Source of the DNA: Gaertneriomyces semiglobifer
Taxonomy: Eukaryota > Chytridiomycota > Chytridiomycetes > Spizellomycetales > Spizellomycetaceae
Reading direction: 5' to 3'
NCBI GenBank assembly: GCA_025558075.1
Contig: JAHLKF010000002.1
Location: forward strand, 124,001-188,000
DNA: 64,000 bases
The translations under genes were made by a program, and so were the position numbers. Shown here in pieces: positions 11,042 to 21,570 of this stretch (position 1 is its first letter; every line of letters starts with the position of its first letter). Under the pieces are notes generated by a model, which was not told where the DNA came from, searched no databases, and saw nothing but the letters and a program-made list of their open reading frames with translations.

Positions 11042-12523
11042 ATGCGAGGCCTACAGATCCTCCATTGGCTTACAGCCGTCTGTCTCGTTCTCGTGCCCTT
11101 CTTGACACCCGCTGTCGTTGCGTCCTCATCCTTATCCGACCTCGCAGTCAAACACTTGGAGAACTTGCATAAACAACAGAACACCAAAGGCATTGCACCA
11201 GTACAACTAAATGCAAAGGACTTTTTACTTCTCACGCAAGGTCCAAGGGACTTTGCAGTCATGGTTACTATGACGGCGTTGGCACCTGAGATGAACTGTG
11301 TCCCTTGTAGGCGAGTAGAATGTTAACCCTCAGATGGACGAACCTTTGATTGCTTCTTATGCTAACATCCATTCGGCAGGGATCTGGATGAGGAATTCAA
11401 ATTGGTTGCAGCTGCTTGGAACAGGGCTGCTCCTTCTGACCAGCGCTCCAAAATTGTTTTCGCGACGTTGGATTTCAAGAATGGTCGAGAAGTCTTTCAA
11501 GCGGTAAGCCCCGACCTTTGCTTCAGTCAACTGTTCATTCAAGGTGTAGCTGCTGACTGGATTGATTATAGCAAAGAATTACCAATGTACCACTAGTGCG
11601 GCTTTACCCCGCAACAGAAGGTCCTTACACCTTGAATGGCGATAAAGAATTTGAGCTTTATGATGCTAACCGACGGTCAGCAACCCCTTGATGTTATGGT
11701 CTTGCTATGCTAGTGCGTGGGTTCACTGAAAACTCTTATACATATAGTGGGTATGGGGCCGATGCTTTGGCCGAATATGTGCAGCAGACATTCAAGACCA
11801 ATGCGGTACGGGTTCATGCACGCCATTGTCATGTTGATTCTCTCTAACCCATAAGCAACACTTAGCTCATCATCCGACGGCCGATCAACTACGCTTATTA
11901 CGCTACTATCGCTGTATCCCTCCTTGGTATCCTTGCACTGGCCAAAATGCTCTCCAAGCAGTTAGTCGCGATCTTCAAGAGCAATAAGTTATGGTCTATC
12001 ATTACAATTGCATGTACTCATTGGTCTATTGCGTTTCGTGCGACAGTCTTACTGATTGACGCCTCGTCCACAGGGTTGGACAACGTTGATGTGTTCTGGA
12101 TACATGTGGAACAGTATCCGGCAGCCTCCATACACTGGCATGCGAAACGGCCGCCCTGAACTAGTGGCAGGAGGCTTCCAGAATCAGTTTGTGTTGGAAA
12201 CGCAGATCGTTGGTGTCTTATGTGAGTAATCATGGCGTTGATTCCCAGAGAGCCAGATTTTTTAACGGTCGCCTTGGGTAGATGCTTTGACCGCTGTCTC
12301 ATTCATAACCCTTATTACGAAAGTTCCGCAAGTAACTGATCCCACCCGGCAACGCACTGCCGCATTTGTGGTGCTTCTTGTGTTCATTGCTCTGTACTCG
12401 GCGTTATTGAAGTTTTTCAAGCTGAAGAATGGGGGATATCCGTTCAAGCTAGTGAGTGCATGAGTAGTTTGCGGTGCTGCTACTTCTGATCTGATCATGG
12501 GCAATGCTTTGTAGTTGTTTTAG
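11042..12523 (+). CDS. Oligosaccharyltransferase subunit Ost3/Ost6 (TUSC3/MAGT1 family)
   Basis: Eight exons (11042-11310, 11380-11503, 11572-11675, 11748-11805, 11866-12009, 12074-12221, 12282-12451, 12515-12523) give 341 residues, the normal length. An N-terminal signal peptide (about residues 1-28) precedes a lumenal thioredoxin-like domain with a CVPC redox motif near residue 86-89. Four membrane helices follow (YYATIAVSLLGILALAKML, SIITIGWTTLMCSGYMW, a third in TAVSFITLI, and the last in FVVLLVFIALYSALL), ending GGYPFKLLF, the typical Ost3 terminus. The protein acts in the ER membrane as an oxidoreductase that helps the OST complex reach cysteine-rich glycosylation sites. Two introns use GC donors (11311, AG|GCGAGT; 12010, ATT|GCATGT); both are forced by reading frame. 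The last exon is only 9 nt. Confidence 0.92.
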
Positions 12524-13011
12524 TCACAAGTGTGAAGTTGGTGCACCTTGCCTCATCTGCTACATAGCGGTTGGGCTGGGCAGTCCGCTCCGGGACAATT
12601 GTTGTACAAACCGCTACATATCAATGCACTGTGGAGCAAAGCATGGGAAGGCAAATAAACATAACCGTTATTGCCGCATTTGCAGTTGGTGTACAGCCCA
12701 TGGACCCCCACTGGCGCTAAATCTACTTTGCTCTAATGCGATCCATATACCATTATGAACCTGCCCCATCGTGAGGTGCCGTGCCTACGATGGGAACCTG
12801 CCATAAACCGTAGAGTGATAACATTACATATTGTACATGTTCATGTACGGCATGCCATTATAATTAGTCGTTCGCCAGATCCAGCTCAAATCAACTCCAC
12901 AACGCGCTCACCTTTTCCATGGGCCACGACTTTCTGTCCCATATAAATCCCCACCTCTGCCAAACAACGTTTCTTTAAACCTAACCATATACCGCTGCTT
13001 TTGAGAACATC
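12524..13011. other. Intergenic region upstream of the aminopeptidase gene
   Basis: About 490 bp between two plus-strand genes. It must hold the 3' end of the Ost3/6 transcript and the aminopeptidase promoter. No coding potential or named motif is recognised. Confidence 0.3.
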
Positions 13012-14657
13012 ATGTCAACAAATATCCACTATAAGGCTGTTCCCGACAGCGTAACCCCGCGTCAGACGCTTGTCGTTGGGGACCGTCAGCTCGTCCAAGA
13101 CTTGTACTCACCGAAACTGCAGAAACTCGATGGATCGGTTCAAAAGGCCTTGGAATTGTTCGTCAGCGAGAAGCTGGACTCTATCTCCCAGTGGTCTGGA
13201 AAGACCGAGTACAAGTTCGTTCACCTTTCGGGTGAACGCAGTCGCAATATGGGGCTTGTCAGAAGCGATCTTATCTCGGATGTTGTAGGTGGTGGAAAGG
13301 GTGATGGTATGTTCTGACCAGCCATGATACTAGAGCAGGAGGGCTGAAGCACTAAGAAACCGCTCTTTATAGTCAGCATTACACTTGTTCTGGACACAGC
13401 TGATGCCGTGCCGGCTGCTGGATTGGCTGTGGCAAGGGCATACCCGATGTATAGCCGCAAGACCGGCAAGGACAATGAAGACCGTAACATCTATGTTGAG
13501 TTTATTACCAAGAATGGTAGTGTCTCGAACGAGGTCCTCTCCAAGATTTCGATCACTGCGGTAAGCCCATCCACGTCGCAGTACTCGCACTGATCAAATA
13601 TTGACTCTCGAACCAAACAGGAATCCATCCGCCTTTGTGCTCGTTTGGTGGACACTCCTTGCGGTGAGCTGAATACCGCGACTTACACAGAGGAGGTCAA
13701 GGCCGTTGTGTCATCCCTGCCCTCAGTAAAGACCACCATCATCTCCGGAACCGACCTCCGTGATCAAGGCTTTGGCGGATTGTGGAATGTTGGAAAGGCC
13801 GCCTCCAACCCTCCTGCGCTAGTGGTTCTTGAGCATAATCCCGAGAAAGCATCGAATGACAGCCGCTACGTCTTCGTCGGAAAGGGTATTGTGTATGATA
13901 CCGGAGGTCTCTCTATCAAGATCAGCGGGAACATGGTGGGCATGAAAGAAGATATGGGTGGGAGTGCAGCTTGCTTCTCCGCATTTGTTTCTGCGGTAAA
14001 GAATGGATACAGCGGATACCTTGCCTGCGTACTTTGTCTCGCGGAAAATGCCGTGGGACCCAATGCTCAGAGACCGGATGACATTTTGACATTATACTCT
14101 GGGAAAACGATCGAAGTGAACAATACGGACGCGGAGGGTCGTCTTGTGCTTGCGGATGGTGTTGCCTATGCGGCGAAGAATCTCCGGGCCACTCACATCA
14201 TCGACATGGCAACTCTTACTGGTGCACAGCTGATCACAACTGGCAACAAGTTTGCTTCTATTCTTTCGAACTCTACTTCTTTTGAGAGCAAGGTCATTCA
14301 ATCTGGGCAGAAAATTGGCGATTGGTGCTTCCCTATCCTCTATGCACCCGAGACCCTCAAGAAGGAATTTGATTCCAAGGTCGCCGACTTCCGGAATAGC
14401 GTCAAAGATCGTATGAATGCTCAAACTAGCTGTGCTGGGCACTTTGTGGAAATCTGTGGAGGGCTCAGGGAGAGTGGAGACGAAGCGTGGAAGGGTGAAT
14501 GGGCACATGTCGATATGGGTAAGTGTCTTCCACCATCTGGTGTGTCACAAAGTATATCTCATGCCCCTCTTCCTTTATAGCCGGTCCGGTCTCTTCCAAC
14601 GGTCGCGCAACCGGATACGGGGTAGGTCTCCTTCTGGGCGTATTGGGAGTATTTTAA
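13012..14657 (+). CDS. M17 leucyl aminopeptidase (NPEPL1-like)
   Basis: Four exons (13012-13306, 13373-13560, 13621-14518, 14581-14657) encode 485 residues. All five metal ligands of the M17 fold are visible: Lys and Asp in VGKGIVYDTGG, Asp in MKEDMGG, and Asp and Glu in the signature NNTDAEGRLVLADG. The catalytic Arg of that signature is also present. The C terminus (MAGPVSSNGRATGYGVGLLL) is standard. The enzyme removes N-terminal residues from peptides, uses two divalent metal ions and forms hexamers in characterised members. The doubled Asn before TDAEGR and the overall spacing resemble the animal NPEPL1 branch more than bacterial PepA. No targeting peptide is seen, so a cytosolic location is inferred. 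Exons 2 and 4 use phase-1 acceptors that are unambiguous. Confidence 0.93.
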
Positions 14658-15040
14658 CTAGGTGGCGTATAGAGTGATGTTGTACTTTGCTCTCTTGTAC
14701 CTACTGTTGCGTGCTTAATGATACATGTCGACTGCATGGAGGTATTGCGCCTGCTTATGAGGCTTAACGGCTGTTGCAGTGACCCATCAAGAGAGCAAAG
14801 CTCCATATCTCCCACGCCACTACATGTGACATACTAATGGTATATTGGAATCCTAACGCGTGCATGACGCTCTCTCCCTGGCCAAGTGTTTGTTCTGTGG
14901 CAACTAGCTACATCGCTCATCCAGGTTTCGCAGCTGTTCTGTGGTGACATATCTTCATTCACAATCCAAAATAAAAAAGAACTCGGAAAAGGATCGACGA
15001 TTGATATCTAACTGGTATATGATCGTTACTTTAGATGCCT
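14658..15040. other. Convergent intergenic region
   Basis: About 380 bp between the stops of the aminopeptidase (plus) and the UBL3-like gene (minus). An AATAAA-like element on the plus strand (near 14970) is a possible polyadenylation signal. Nothing else is seen. Confidence 0.3.
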
Positions 15041-15693
15041 TCACATGATGGTACAACAGCGGCAGCCCCGGGGTAGTGATTGTTGAGTTTTCGGATTTTC
15101 ATCTGACAACCAAAGCCAAGTCAGGCCCCATTCTTGCAGCAGAGTGAAACAGTAAAAAAAGGTACGTACCGGCCGCTGCGACCTGCCCTGATGGCTTTAT
15201 GAGTAAATGTACCGTCGTTGTTCCGTTGGCCTTGATTTTGTTAGCTGTGTTCACAAGATCACTTTAGGATCTTGCGTGCAGCATCTTTAATTGGTGTGCC
15301 AGCTGTTAACGACTTACTTTCCAGCGTACCGGTTTCCAGAAACCGGCCTTGATGTAACACTCTTAAACAGTCTGGTGCTTTAGGATACTCGTCTTCCCAT
15401 TCGTCTGGCCATACAGTCCATATCATTTTCTTTATCTCATCGATGGTATTTGCTTCATCCACTAACATATCGGTCTTCCGGCCATTGACCAGTAGAAAGC
15501 GAAGGTTAACCTTGTCGCTTGGAACTTTGTCATTTACTTGAACGGTATGTCCACGGGGCTTGGTTGAGGAATCGGAAGTCGGTGATGTTGATGGCTTAAG
15601 GCCATCCGCGGGTGCGTTGATTGAAGGGTCGGTGGGAGGGTTCACGACTGGGTCAGACACCGTGTTGGTCTGGGAGTCGGGAGTCTGTACCAT
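15041..15693 (-). CDS. UBL3 / membrane-anchored ubiquitin-fold protein
   Basis: Three exons (15693-15318, 15244-15170, 15102-15041) encode 170 residues. After a Ser/Thr/Pro-rich N-terminal tail of about 60 residues comes a ubiquitin fold with the UBL3 signatures NLRFLLVNGRKTDMLV, WPDEWEDE, LRVLHQGRFLE and NGTTTVHLLIKP. The last exon ends GCRCCTIM: a CAAX box (CTIM) preceded by further cysteines, the known arrangement for prenylation plus palmitoylation that holds UBL3/MUB proteins on the plasma membrane. In animals UBL3 sorts cargo into small extracellular vesicles; in plants MUBs recruit E2 enzymes. The role here is inferred. Without splicing the frame would end after GTPIKDAARKILK and the CAAX tail would be missed. 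The N-terminal extension is longer than in animal UBL3 (117 residues). Confidence 0.88.
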
Positions 15694-16478
15694 TTTGCTT
15701 CCACTTTATATATGGCCGCTAGTACTTGCTATCCAGTAACTCGTGCAAGAGGCGCCGGGATGAGCCTGTGCCCGTCAACGGAATTCAAACTTGAGTCCCC
15801 GGTCTCTGCGCAGTCCGTGGGCGGGGAGGCTTGGTAAACCGCAAGTAAAGTTTTTCCGATGTTTTGCTCGCTCTGCAAAGTGCTGCAGCGATATGAGCTG
15901 ACTTCGAACAACGTACAAAGTCAACGTCTCTGGAAAGAACTAAGAAGAAGCTTCTAACAGGTATGCAGCCCTCTATGCAAATTCCAAACACCTGCACACG
16001 CTCAACCCAGGGATTGGTCCCTACTGAACAAGTTCCTGTAGTTCCTGCCTGCCTGTCCGTCCTTCTGTCTGTTTGGCTGCCTGAAGTGTTGCTTCTCTCC
16101 TTCCTCTGCTCCGGCCCAAGGTTAACGCTGTACGGTTGTGTTGTTGGTGGTAGAGTGCGTAGGTCAATGTCAAACGTTGTCGTCGAAACTGAATGTAAGT
16201 CGAAGGCGGACTCCGCTCGGCTTTGTCCCAAGCGTCCCGTACAGATTACGTAAGAGGTGTCAAATATGACTGTGCCATAAAGTGCTTTGGTCAGCACGTC
16301 ACGTGCGCTCGGACGACGCGTCGTGCAAGTGTTCCAATTTCAACCCAAAAATCACACTTGTCAAGATCCAGTACGCTTTATGGGCCCATAGCGTACTGGG
16401 CAGAGGCGCTTTCACTGACCAGTTAACGTCTGCATTTGAGCAGTTTACGGGTGGGAGGTGTGGAACGAGTGGTGGAGT
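15694..16478. promoter_or_regulatory. Divergent promoter region of UBL3-like and CENP-A genes
   Basis: About 785 bp between two divergent start codons. It contains a CACGTG E-box at 16300-16305 and, 10 bp further on, a 12-bp perfect palindrome. A pyrimidine-rich stretch with repeated CCTG/TCTG units lies near 16043-16085. A 170-codon minus-strand open frame (15785-16297) shows no protein-like features and is not called. Confidence 0.45.
16313..16324. promoter_or_regulatory. Palindromic MluI-cell-cycle-box-like element (ACGACGCGTCGT)
   Basis: Perfect 12-bp palindrome containing ACGCGT, the core of the MCB element bound by MBF in yeasts at G1/S promoters. It lies 155 bp upstream of the CENP-A start codon. 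Function in this organism is inferred from fungal precedent; one site alone is weak evidence. Confidence 0.4.
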
Positions 16479-16949
16479 ATGGTCAGAACGGCGCCGAATG
16501 TTGGGCCGCGCTCGGGCGGCGCATCTAAAACCTTACCTGGTCGCAAGAATCTTGCTCGCAAGACCGCCCCGCAAAACCGCCCACCGCCACCCGCAGGAAG
16601 CACTGTTAGAAACCCTCCCAAGCCACATCGATACCGTCCTGGAACCGTTGCCCTTCGTGAAATCCGAAAATATCAGAAATCCACTAATCTATTGCTGCGA
16701 AAGCTTCCATTTGCACGCTTGGTTAAAGAAGTCAGTGCAGATTTGAGTACCATGGAATACACAGGTGGTCAACCGCCACGATGGCAGAGCACAGCTGTGC
16801 TTGCTCTTCAAGAGGCTAGTGAAGCCTTTATGGTTCATCTCTTTGAAGACGCAAATCTGTGTGCCATTCATGCCAAGAGAGTAACGGTGATGCAGAAGGA
16901 TATTCAACTTGCGCGCCGGATCAGAGGACCCTGGGGCGGGTTAGGTTGA
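16479..16949 (+). CDS. Centromeric histone H3 variant CENP-A (Cse4/CenH3)
   Basis: Intronless, 156 residues. The C-terminal 100 residues are a histone H3 fold ([56 protein letters not shown]). Features of CenH3 rather than canonical H3: no ARTKQTARKS tail but an unrelated Arg/Pro/Ser-rich tail of about 55 residues; an elongated loop 1 ([14 protein letters not shown], several residues longer than H3); a Trp before the alpha-2 helix; AFMVHLFED as in animal CENP-A; and a C-terminal GLG. The protein replaces H3 in centromeric nucleosomes and directs kinetochore assembly. Another kinetochore gene, Nnf1, lies at 58.5 kb. ATG 16479 is the first in frame. An MCB-like box lies upstream, consistent with cell-cycle-timed expression. 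Confidence 0.93.
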   Translation: MVRTAPNVGPRSGGASKTLPGRKNLARKTAPQNRPPPPAGSTVRNPPKPHRYRPGTVALREIRKYQKSTNLLLRKLPFARLVKEVSADLSTMEYTGGQPPRWQSTAVLALQEASEAFMVHLFEDANLCAIHAKRVTVMQKDIQLARRIRGPWGGLG

Positions 16950-17199
16950 TGGAATCTCTCCGCCCAAGCGGGCTGTGTTAAGCGGCCTTAGTCTGTCGTT
17001 TTCACCACAAAGAATCATTCCCTCGAAGCGCCACACAATGTACATAACCACCAAGCCCACACCGCCGATGCCACCTCGCCGTACTGAGTTGATATAATAG
17101 CTTAATGCAAAAATAGAGTGCAAGAGATGTATATATAATGGACATATCGATGTGATGCAGATTGGCTCATCATTAATTTCTGCAAAGGTGTTTTGGTAT

Positions 17200-18387
17200 T
17201 CACCATCTGCCGACACGTCCTCTACGAACTCTTAATATCCACCACAGGAGACCGGTGGCAGCGCCCCCCAAATGCGCCGCACAGTCAGTTACGCCAGTAC
17301 GACCAGTGTACGCCTGCCAGGCATCGTAGGCCACCAAGCCTGCCACACAGAAACTAGCACGGATCGGAATCAGCCCGTACAAGCTAAGAGTCGAATGAGG
17401 ATGTGTCGCTGCGAACAGCGTTATTGCACCGAGGATAGCCCCACTTGCACCATGACCTTCTCGAGGTCCCCTTGTGTAAGGTAAGTAGAACTGGTTGTAC
17501 AGCGCGGAACAAGCAGCGCCCACAGTGCCAGCGGCCAAGTATAAGCCAACAAATTGCGGGGTCCCAATGATGCCCATAACTGCTGGCCCGAATTGGTACA
17601 GGACGTACATGTTAATTAGAAAGTCTGCATGGAGAATCACCAGTTAATATCAGCGGACGCCAACTCGGAGCTGGACATATGATCCTTACGCAAAGGCTGA
17701 CTCTGGCTGAAAGCGCATGTCACCATTGTCCACCATTTTCCGTCCTTTAAGCGCTGGTAGCTCACGAGGAAGTTCTCGCGCATGGTCATATACAACTTCC
17801 AATCGCCATAACTATCTCTGCGTGCTTCAGCGTATTTCCAAGTTAAAAACACTTGGGTTTACACAGTCAGAAACAGTGCGTGTGGTAAACGCTTACAATA
17901 AGACATCCTTACCCGCCGTGTTCATGCCCAATAAGGTCCATAATACAATCTTGGATTGGAATTCTGGATCTTGGGAAGATCTCCAACGATTCGATGATGT
18001 CTGCTTGGCAGGCAGAAACCAATTCGTACGGACCATCCTCCGTTGCGTCAACATCGCTCGGTCGGAGGCATTTCTCCATAGCTGCGAGACAGATGACAGC
18101 CCGCTGTTCAGACTGCCTTTGGAAAGCGCTTGGCCTGTCCAGATGCATCGCTGCTGTGACAATACGACGCTATGCGCAAGAGGACGCATTCTTCCGAATG
18201 CGATGCTTGTTGATAGGGGCCGGCATTGTGATGGTGGTGGTGCTGCACAGGCGACGCCCGTAGGCGCAAGGGCCTTGCGGTGATGAGATGACGAAAGTGG
18301 CCTGATACATGGTGAAAAACGCATTGGAGCAGCAGAGGAGATGAGTCGAGCATCTACTATCCATGCGACTGTTTTCATTCTGGTCAT
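17200..18387 (-). CDS. Mitochondrial rhomboid protease (Pcp1/PARL type)
   Basis: Three exons (18387-17913, 17851-17690, 17624-17200) encode 353 residues. The N terminus is rich in Arg and Ser with few acidic residues, suiting mitochondrial import. A membrane helix (VLWTLLGMNTAVFLTW) precedes the WWTMVTCAF segment. The H-x-x-x-N-M motif (HFLINMYVL) is followed by the catalytic serine in GHGASGAILG (about residue 273) and the catalytic histidine in AAHLGGAATG (about residue 330), so the Ser-His dyad is intact. PARL/Pcp1 enzymes cleave substrates within the inner membrane; in fungi Pcp1 processes Mgm1 and cytochrome c peroxidase. The layout with an extra N-terminal helix fits the 1+6 PARL type. 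The gene is divergent from Integrator 6 over a short 217-bp promoter. Confidence 0.9.
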
Positions 18388-18604
18388 GGTTGGCTGTTCG
18401 TATTGTCCTTATCGTCCTATGGCTGACTGTAGCCCTCAGTCGGCAAAATGTTCTAGAAATGCAAGATGTAACTAATGCGCGAGTGGTGTCAAACTTATTT
18501 TGCAACGAGCGTTGCTTTTTGTGTATTCAACGCAGGAGCAGTAGGCGGGAGCCTCTGCCAACATCATATTTGTCCTGATTCATTGAGCGTTTGATACCGT
18601 CAAG

Positions 18605-21570
18605 ATGATATTCGTATTCATCATTGACACTTCGGCGTCTATGAACAGGATCTTCTCTGGAAACTTGACGTTTCTGGAGAGTGCTAAGTCTGCAGTTGAG
18701 CATTTCTTCAAGGTTAGCATTTGAGAGGGATTTCACAGCAGACAACGTCCATCTTTAAGTAACATGAGAATACTCTCCGCCGATGATCCTGTAGTGGGAG
18801 AATACGTCGTCGCACAAAGACAAGAACAAGTACATGCTTGTCACTTATGAAGAGCAGCAATACAGGGTACGTTTTGCCCACGATAGGCCCAATTTACCGA
18901 AGCAGGCGATATTGAAGTATAGGTGAACAGACGTTGGCGGACACCCACGACTCCAAGACGCTTTTACAGGAACTGAAGAATTTGCAGGCGCATGATCTCT
19001 CAACAGCTGGCACCACCTTTGCTGCTTTATTTGAGTATCTCGACGTTTACCGTCTGAAGAATGGGATGGACTCTGTCGGCCGTGGACGATATATTGCTGA
19101 CATTGAGTCCACCACCATTTTCTGGTTCACCGATGCGTATAAGTTTGTCACCCGCAAGGGCGAAAAGTGGGTGGTGGAAAACGATCTACATATTCCCCGA
19201 CTACGGACCCCAGGAAACGAGTTTTATCTAGAGCCTTTCAGGTGGGATCAGAGGCTATACACACTCTGGATGACGCATGCCTTTGATCCTAATAGTCGAA
19301 TTCCAACAATGAGTGGAGCAATGGGCAGTCAATGGTGGCAAATTCCGAATGTGCAATACCTGATGCATTGCGTCGACAATTGCGTCCGTCCCAATGCTCA
19401 CCCAAACGTTCATCCACTGGCGCCTGTTTGTAATATTGATGGTGTTGTGTTGTGGATGACCGAACATCCCGACACGTTCACACCTACGCGCGAGCTTCCG
19501 TCTGCGCCCTCTTATAAGCTTTTGGTTTACAAGTCATCAACGAGGCATTTTCCTATACCGGAGCCTTATTGGATCGACGAAATCAGGATGGACTCGCTGA
19601 TACCGCAGCGGACGGCACATCCTCGGATATTATTTACCAAGCGGGACGATGTTTATCCCATACCGGAAGGTTTTCCTGTAGACAGGTTTAACATTGACCA
19701 GTCCTCCCCACTGGCCCAAGAGCTAATGAAAGCTAAGACACAAATATCGTGGGCGCTTTACATGGAGAATAGCTCCAAGTCAAATGGGTATGGCGCCCCA
19801 TTTGGCACCCTCAAATTTAGCTCAAGCACCAAGACGGTTAGCATGTATATCATGCCTTACGATTTCCCACGATTATTCAAACTCATCCTTCAAGTTCGCC
19901 AACGTGGAATTAACAGCGCTCTTCCTTCTCACTTGCTGCAAGCGATCACGGACTACATTCAAAGTGTCCCGAAGTACTATTTGGAGCCACTGAAAAAGGC
20001 ATTTGGACATATCAATCTGTTGCACTTATGGCCTTCAGACGTGTCCTCGAGCTTGAATGCAGCGATCGAACAACGGCATACTGATGCCATGACAAGAGGT
20101 GCCGCTGAACTTACGCGCATACAAGAGGTTGTCGCTCAAATGCGCCAGCGTGCGGCGCCGCCCCCATCGCCACCGCTAGTCCCCTCGTTAACTTCACTCG
20201 ATCTGACAGTTCTTCCCAGGACGACCCTTCTCCCAACTCTGACTAAGCTTACCTCATTGTTCTTTCCCAGCAAACCGACACAAGCTGATTTGGACTCCAA
20301 ACATTCTCTCCCGATCTCTCAGATGGGTTTATATCAAACAGCTATGGCTAAGCAACAACGACTTCGAGATCCAATGGAGGACGAGGATGAGGCCAAGAAA
20401 CGCGACCGAAATGTGTTTGGAAATCCGTACAGAGCGGACAAGCGGGTTGGTATCGATGAAGAAGATGAAGCCTCTCAAATAGACATAAGTGAAGTGTCTG
20501 GAGAAACCGACAGTATCGCCAGTGGTTCCAGTACAAGCTCTACCCGCAGGCGTAGAAAGCTACGAAGCCAGAGTCCTCATCTTAGGTACTATGATCGTAG
20601 AAAACTGCCCAGAATTTCTCCGTCACCGGCACCTATATTTGTTCGGCTTAATGATGTCTCATGGAAGGATATCAAAAGTGGTTGTGCGGACATTGAGGGC
20701 AGGCGAAAGAAAGCGGAGGCGGATTATATAGCAAAGCATGGTTTCAGACGCAATCTGTATGTGGACGGCATGGACACGGACGACGTTCAGCCCAAGGACG
20801 ACGATTTCAGGCGACAACGAGCATCTACACCAATGCCAGAGAGCGCGCACCATCGCGTGCGGAAGTGGGTTGATGACATTCCGAGTTTGAGCGCAGTAGA
20901 TATTGACGATACACTCGAAGATATATCTATACCATCAAACTTGGGTGATGTGATTCCGATGTCAGACGCAGATGATCTCAACACGCACATGCCGTATACA
21001 GTGAAGGAAAAGGTGAAAGAAGAGGTTATCGATCTTACAGAGTCTATAAGGATGGATATAGATCAAACATTTAGCCAACCGTCCACGAATGGAAATCACG
21101 GGTGGAAACCCAACGATTGGGAACATATCATTGATCTGACAGGTGACGGGGACGCGGACGGAGAGTTTGACACAATACCGATATCGCCGATTTCAGAGGT
21201 GGGATCACCCAAGGCGGAAATCACCTCCCCCGACTTGAGAGCACCAAGCATGACCGAAAGCGAGGCTGCACCGAAACGAAATATGACTCCTATTTCGATT
21301 GACTCGGTCAAGACAGCGGTCGAACTCCGCGATATCCTCGCGCTTCGGCGCTTACTTCAGTCCCAGATATACGCCGTACCTCGACACTACAATCCACATG
21401 TTATTGTTGAGACATTGAGGTGTGCGATGGAAAGCGGGCATTTCACCAACAGCATGAAAAGAAAACTTGTAGATAGCGTCACGACAAGCTTGACTAAGCT
21501 CCGGAGAGGGAGGGACATCATGAGCGAATTAAACGGATTAGCCGCAGCACTCAACGAAAACAGCTCATGA
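18605..21570 (+). CDS. Integrator complex subunit 6 homologue (INTS6/DICE1)
   Basis: Three exons (18605-18712, 18795-18866, 18931-21570) encode 939 residues. The N-terminal von Willebrand A domain starts MIFVFIIDTSASM with an intact MIDAS (Asp8, Ser10, Ser12), followed by NKYMLVTYEE and LLQELKNLQAHDLSTAG. Strong INTS6 signatures follow: EPFRWDQRLYTL, GSQWWQIPNV, YWIDEIRMDSL, PYDFPRLFKLILQV and PKYYLEPLKKAFGH. After about residue 500 the chain is acidic and Ser-rich, then a short helical C-terminal domain (last about 85 residues). INTS6 links PP2A to the Integrator-RNA polymerase II complex in animals. The first two small exons were found by completing the VWA domain upstream. Integrator is known mainly from animals and plants, so its presence in a fungus is notable. 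Confidence 0.9.

Noticed and set aside
15785..16297. 170-codon open frame on the minus strand upstream of CENP-A
   Set aside because: Composition is random-looking (strings such as TDRRTDRQAGT from a CCTG/TCTG-type repeat), no domain, and it covers the divergent promoter.
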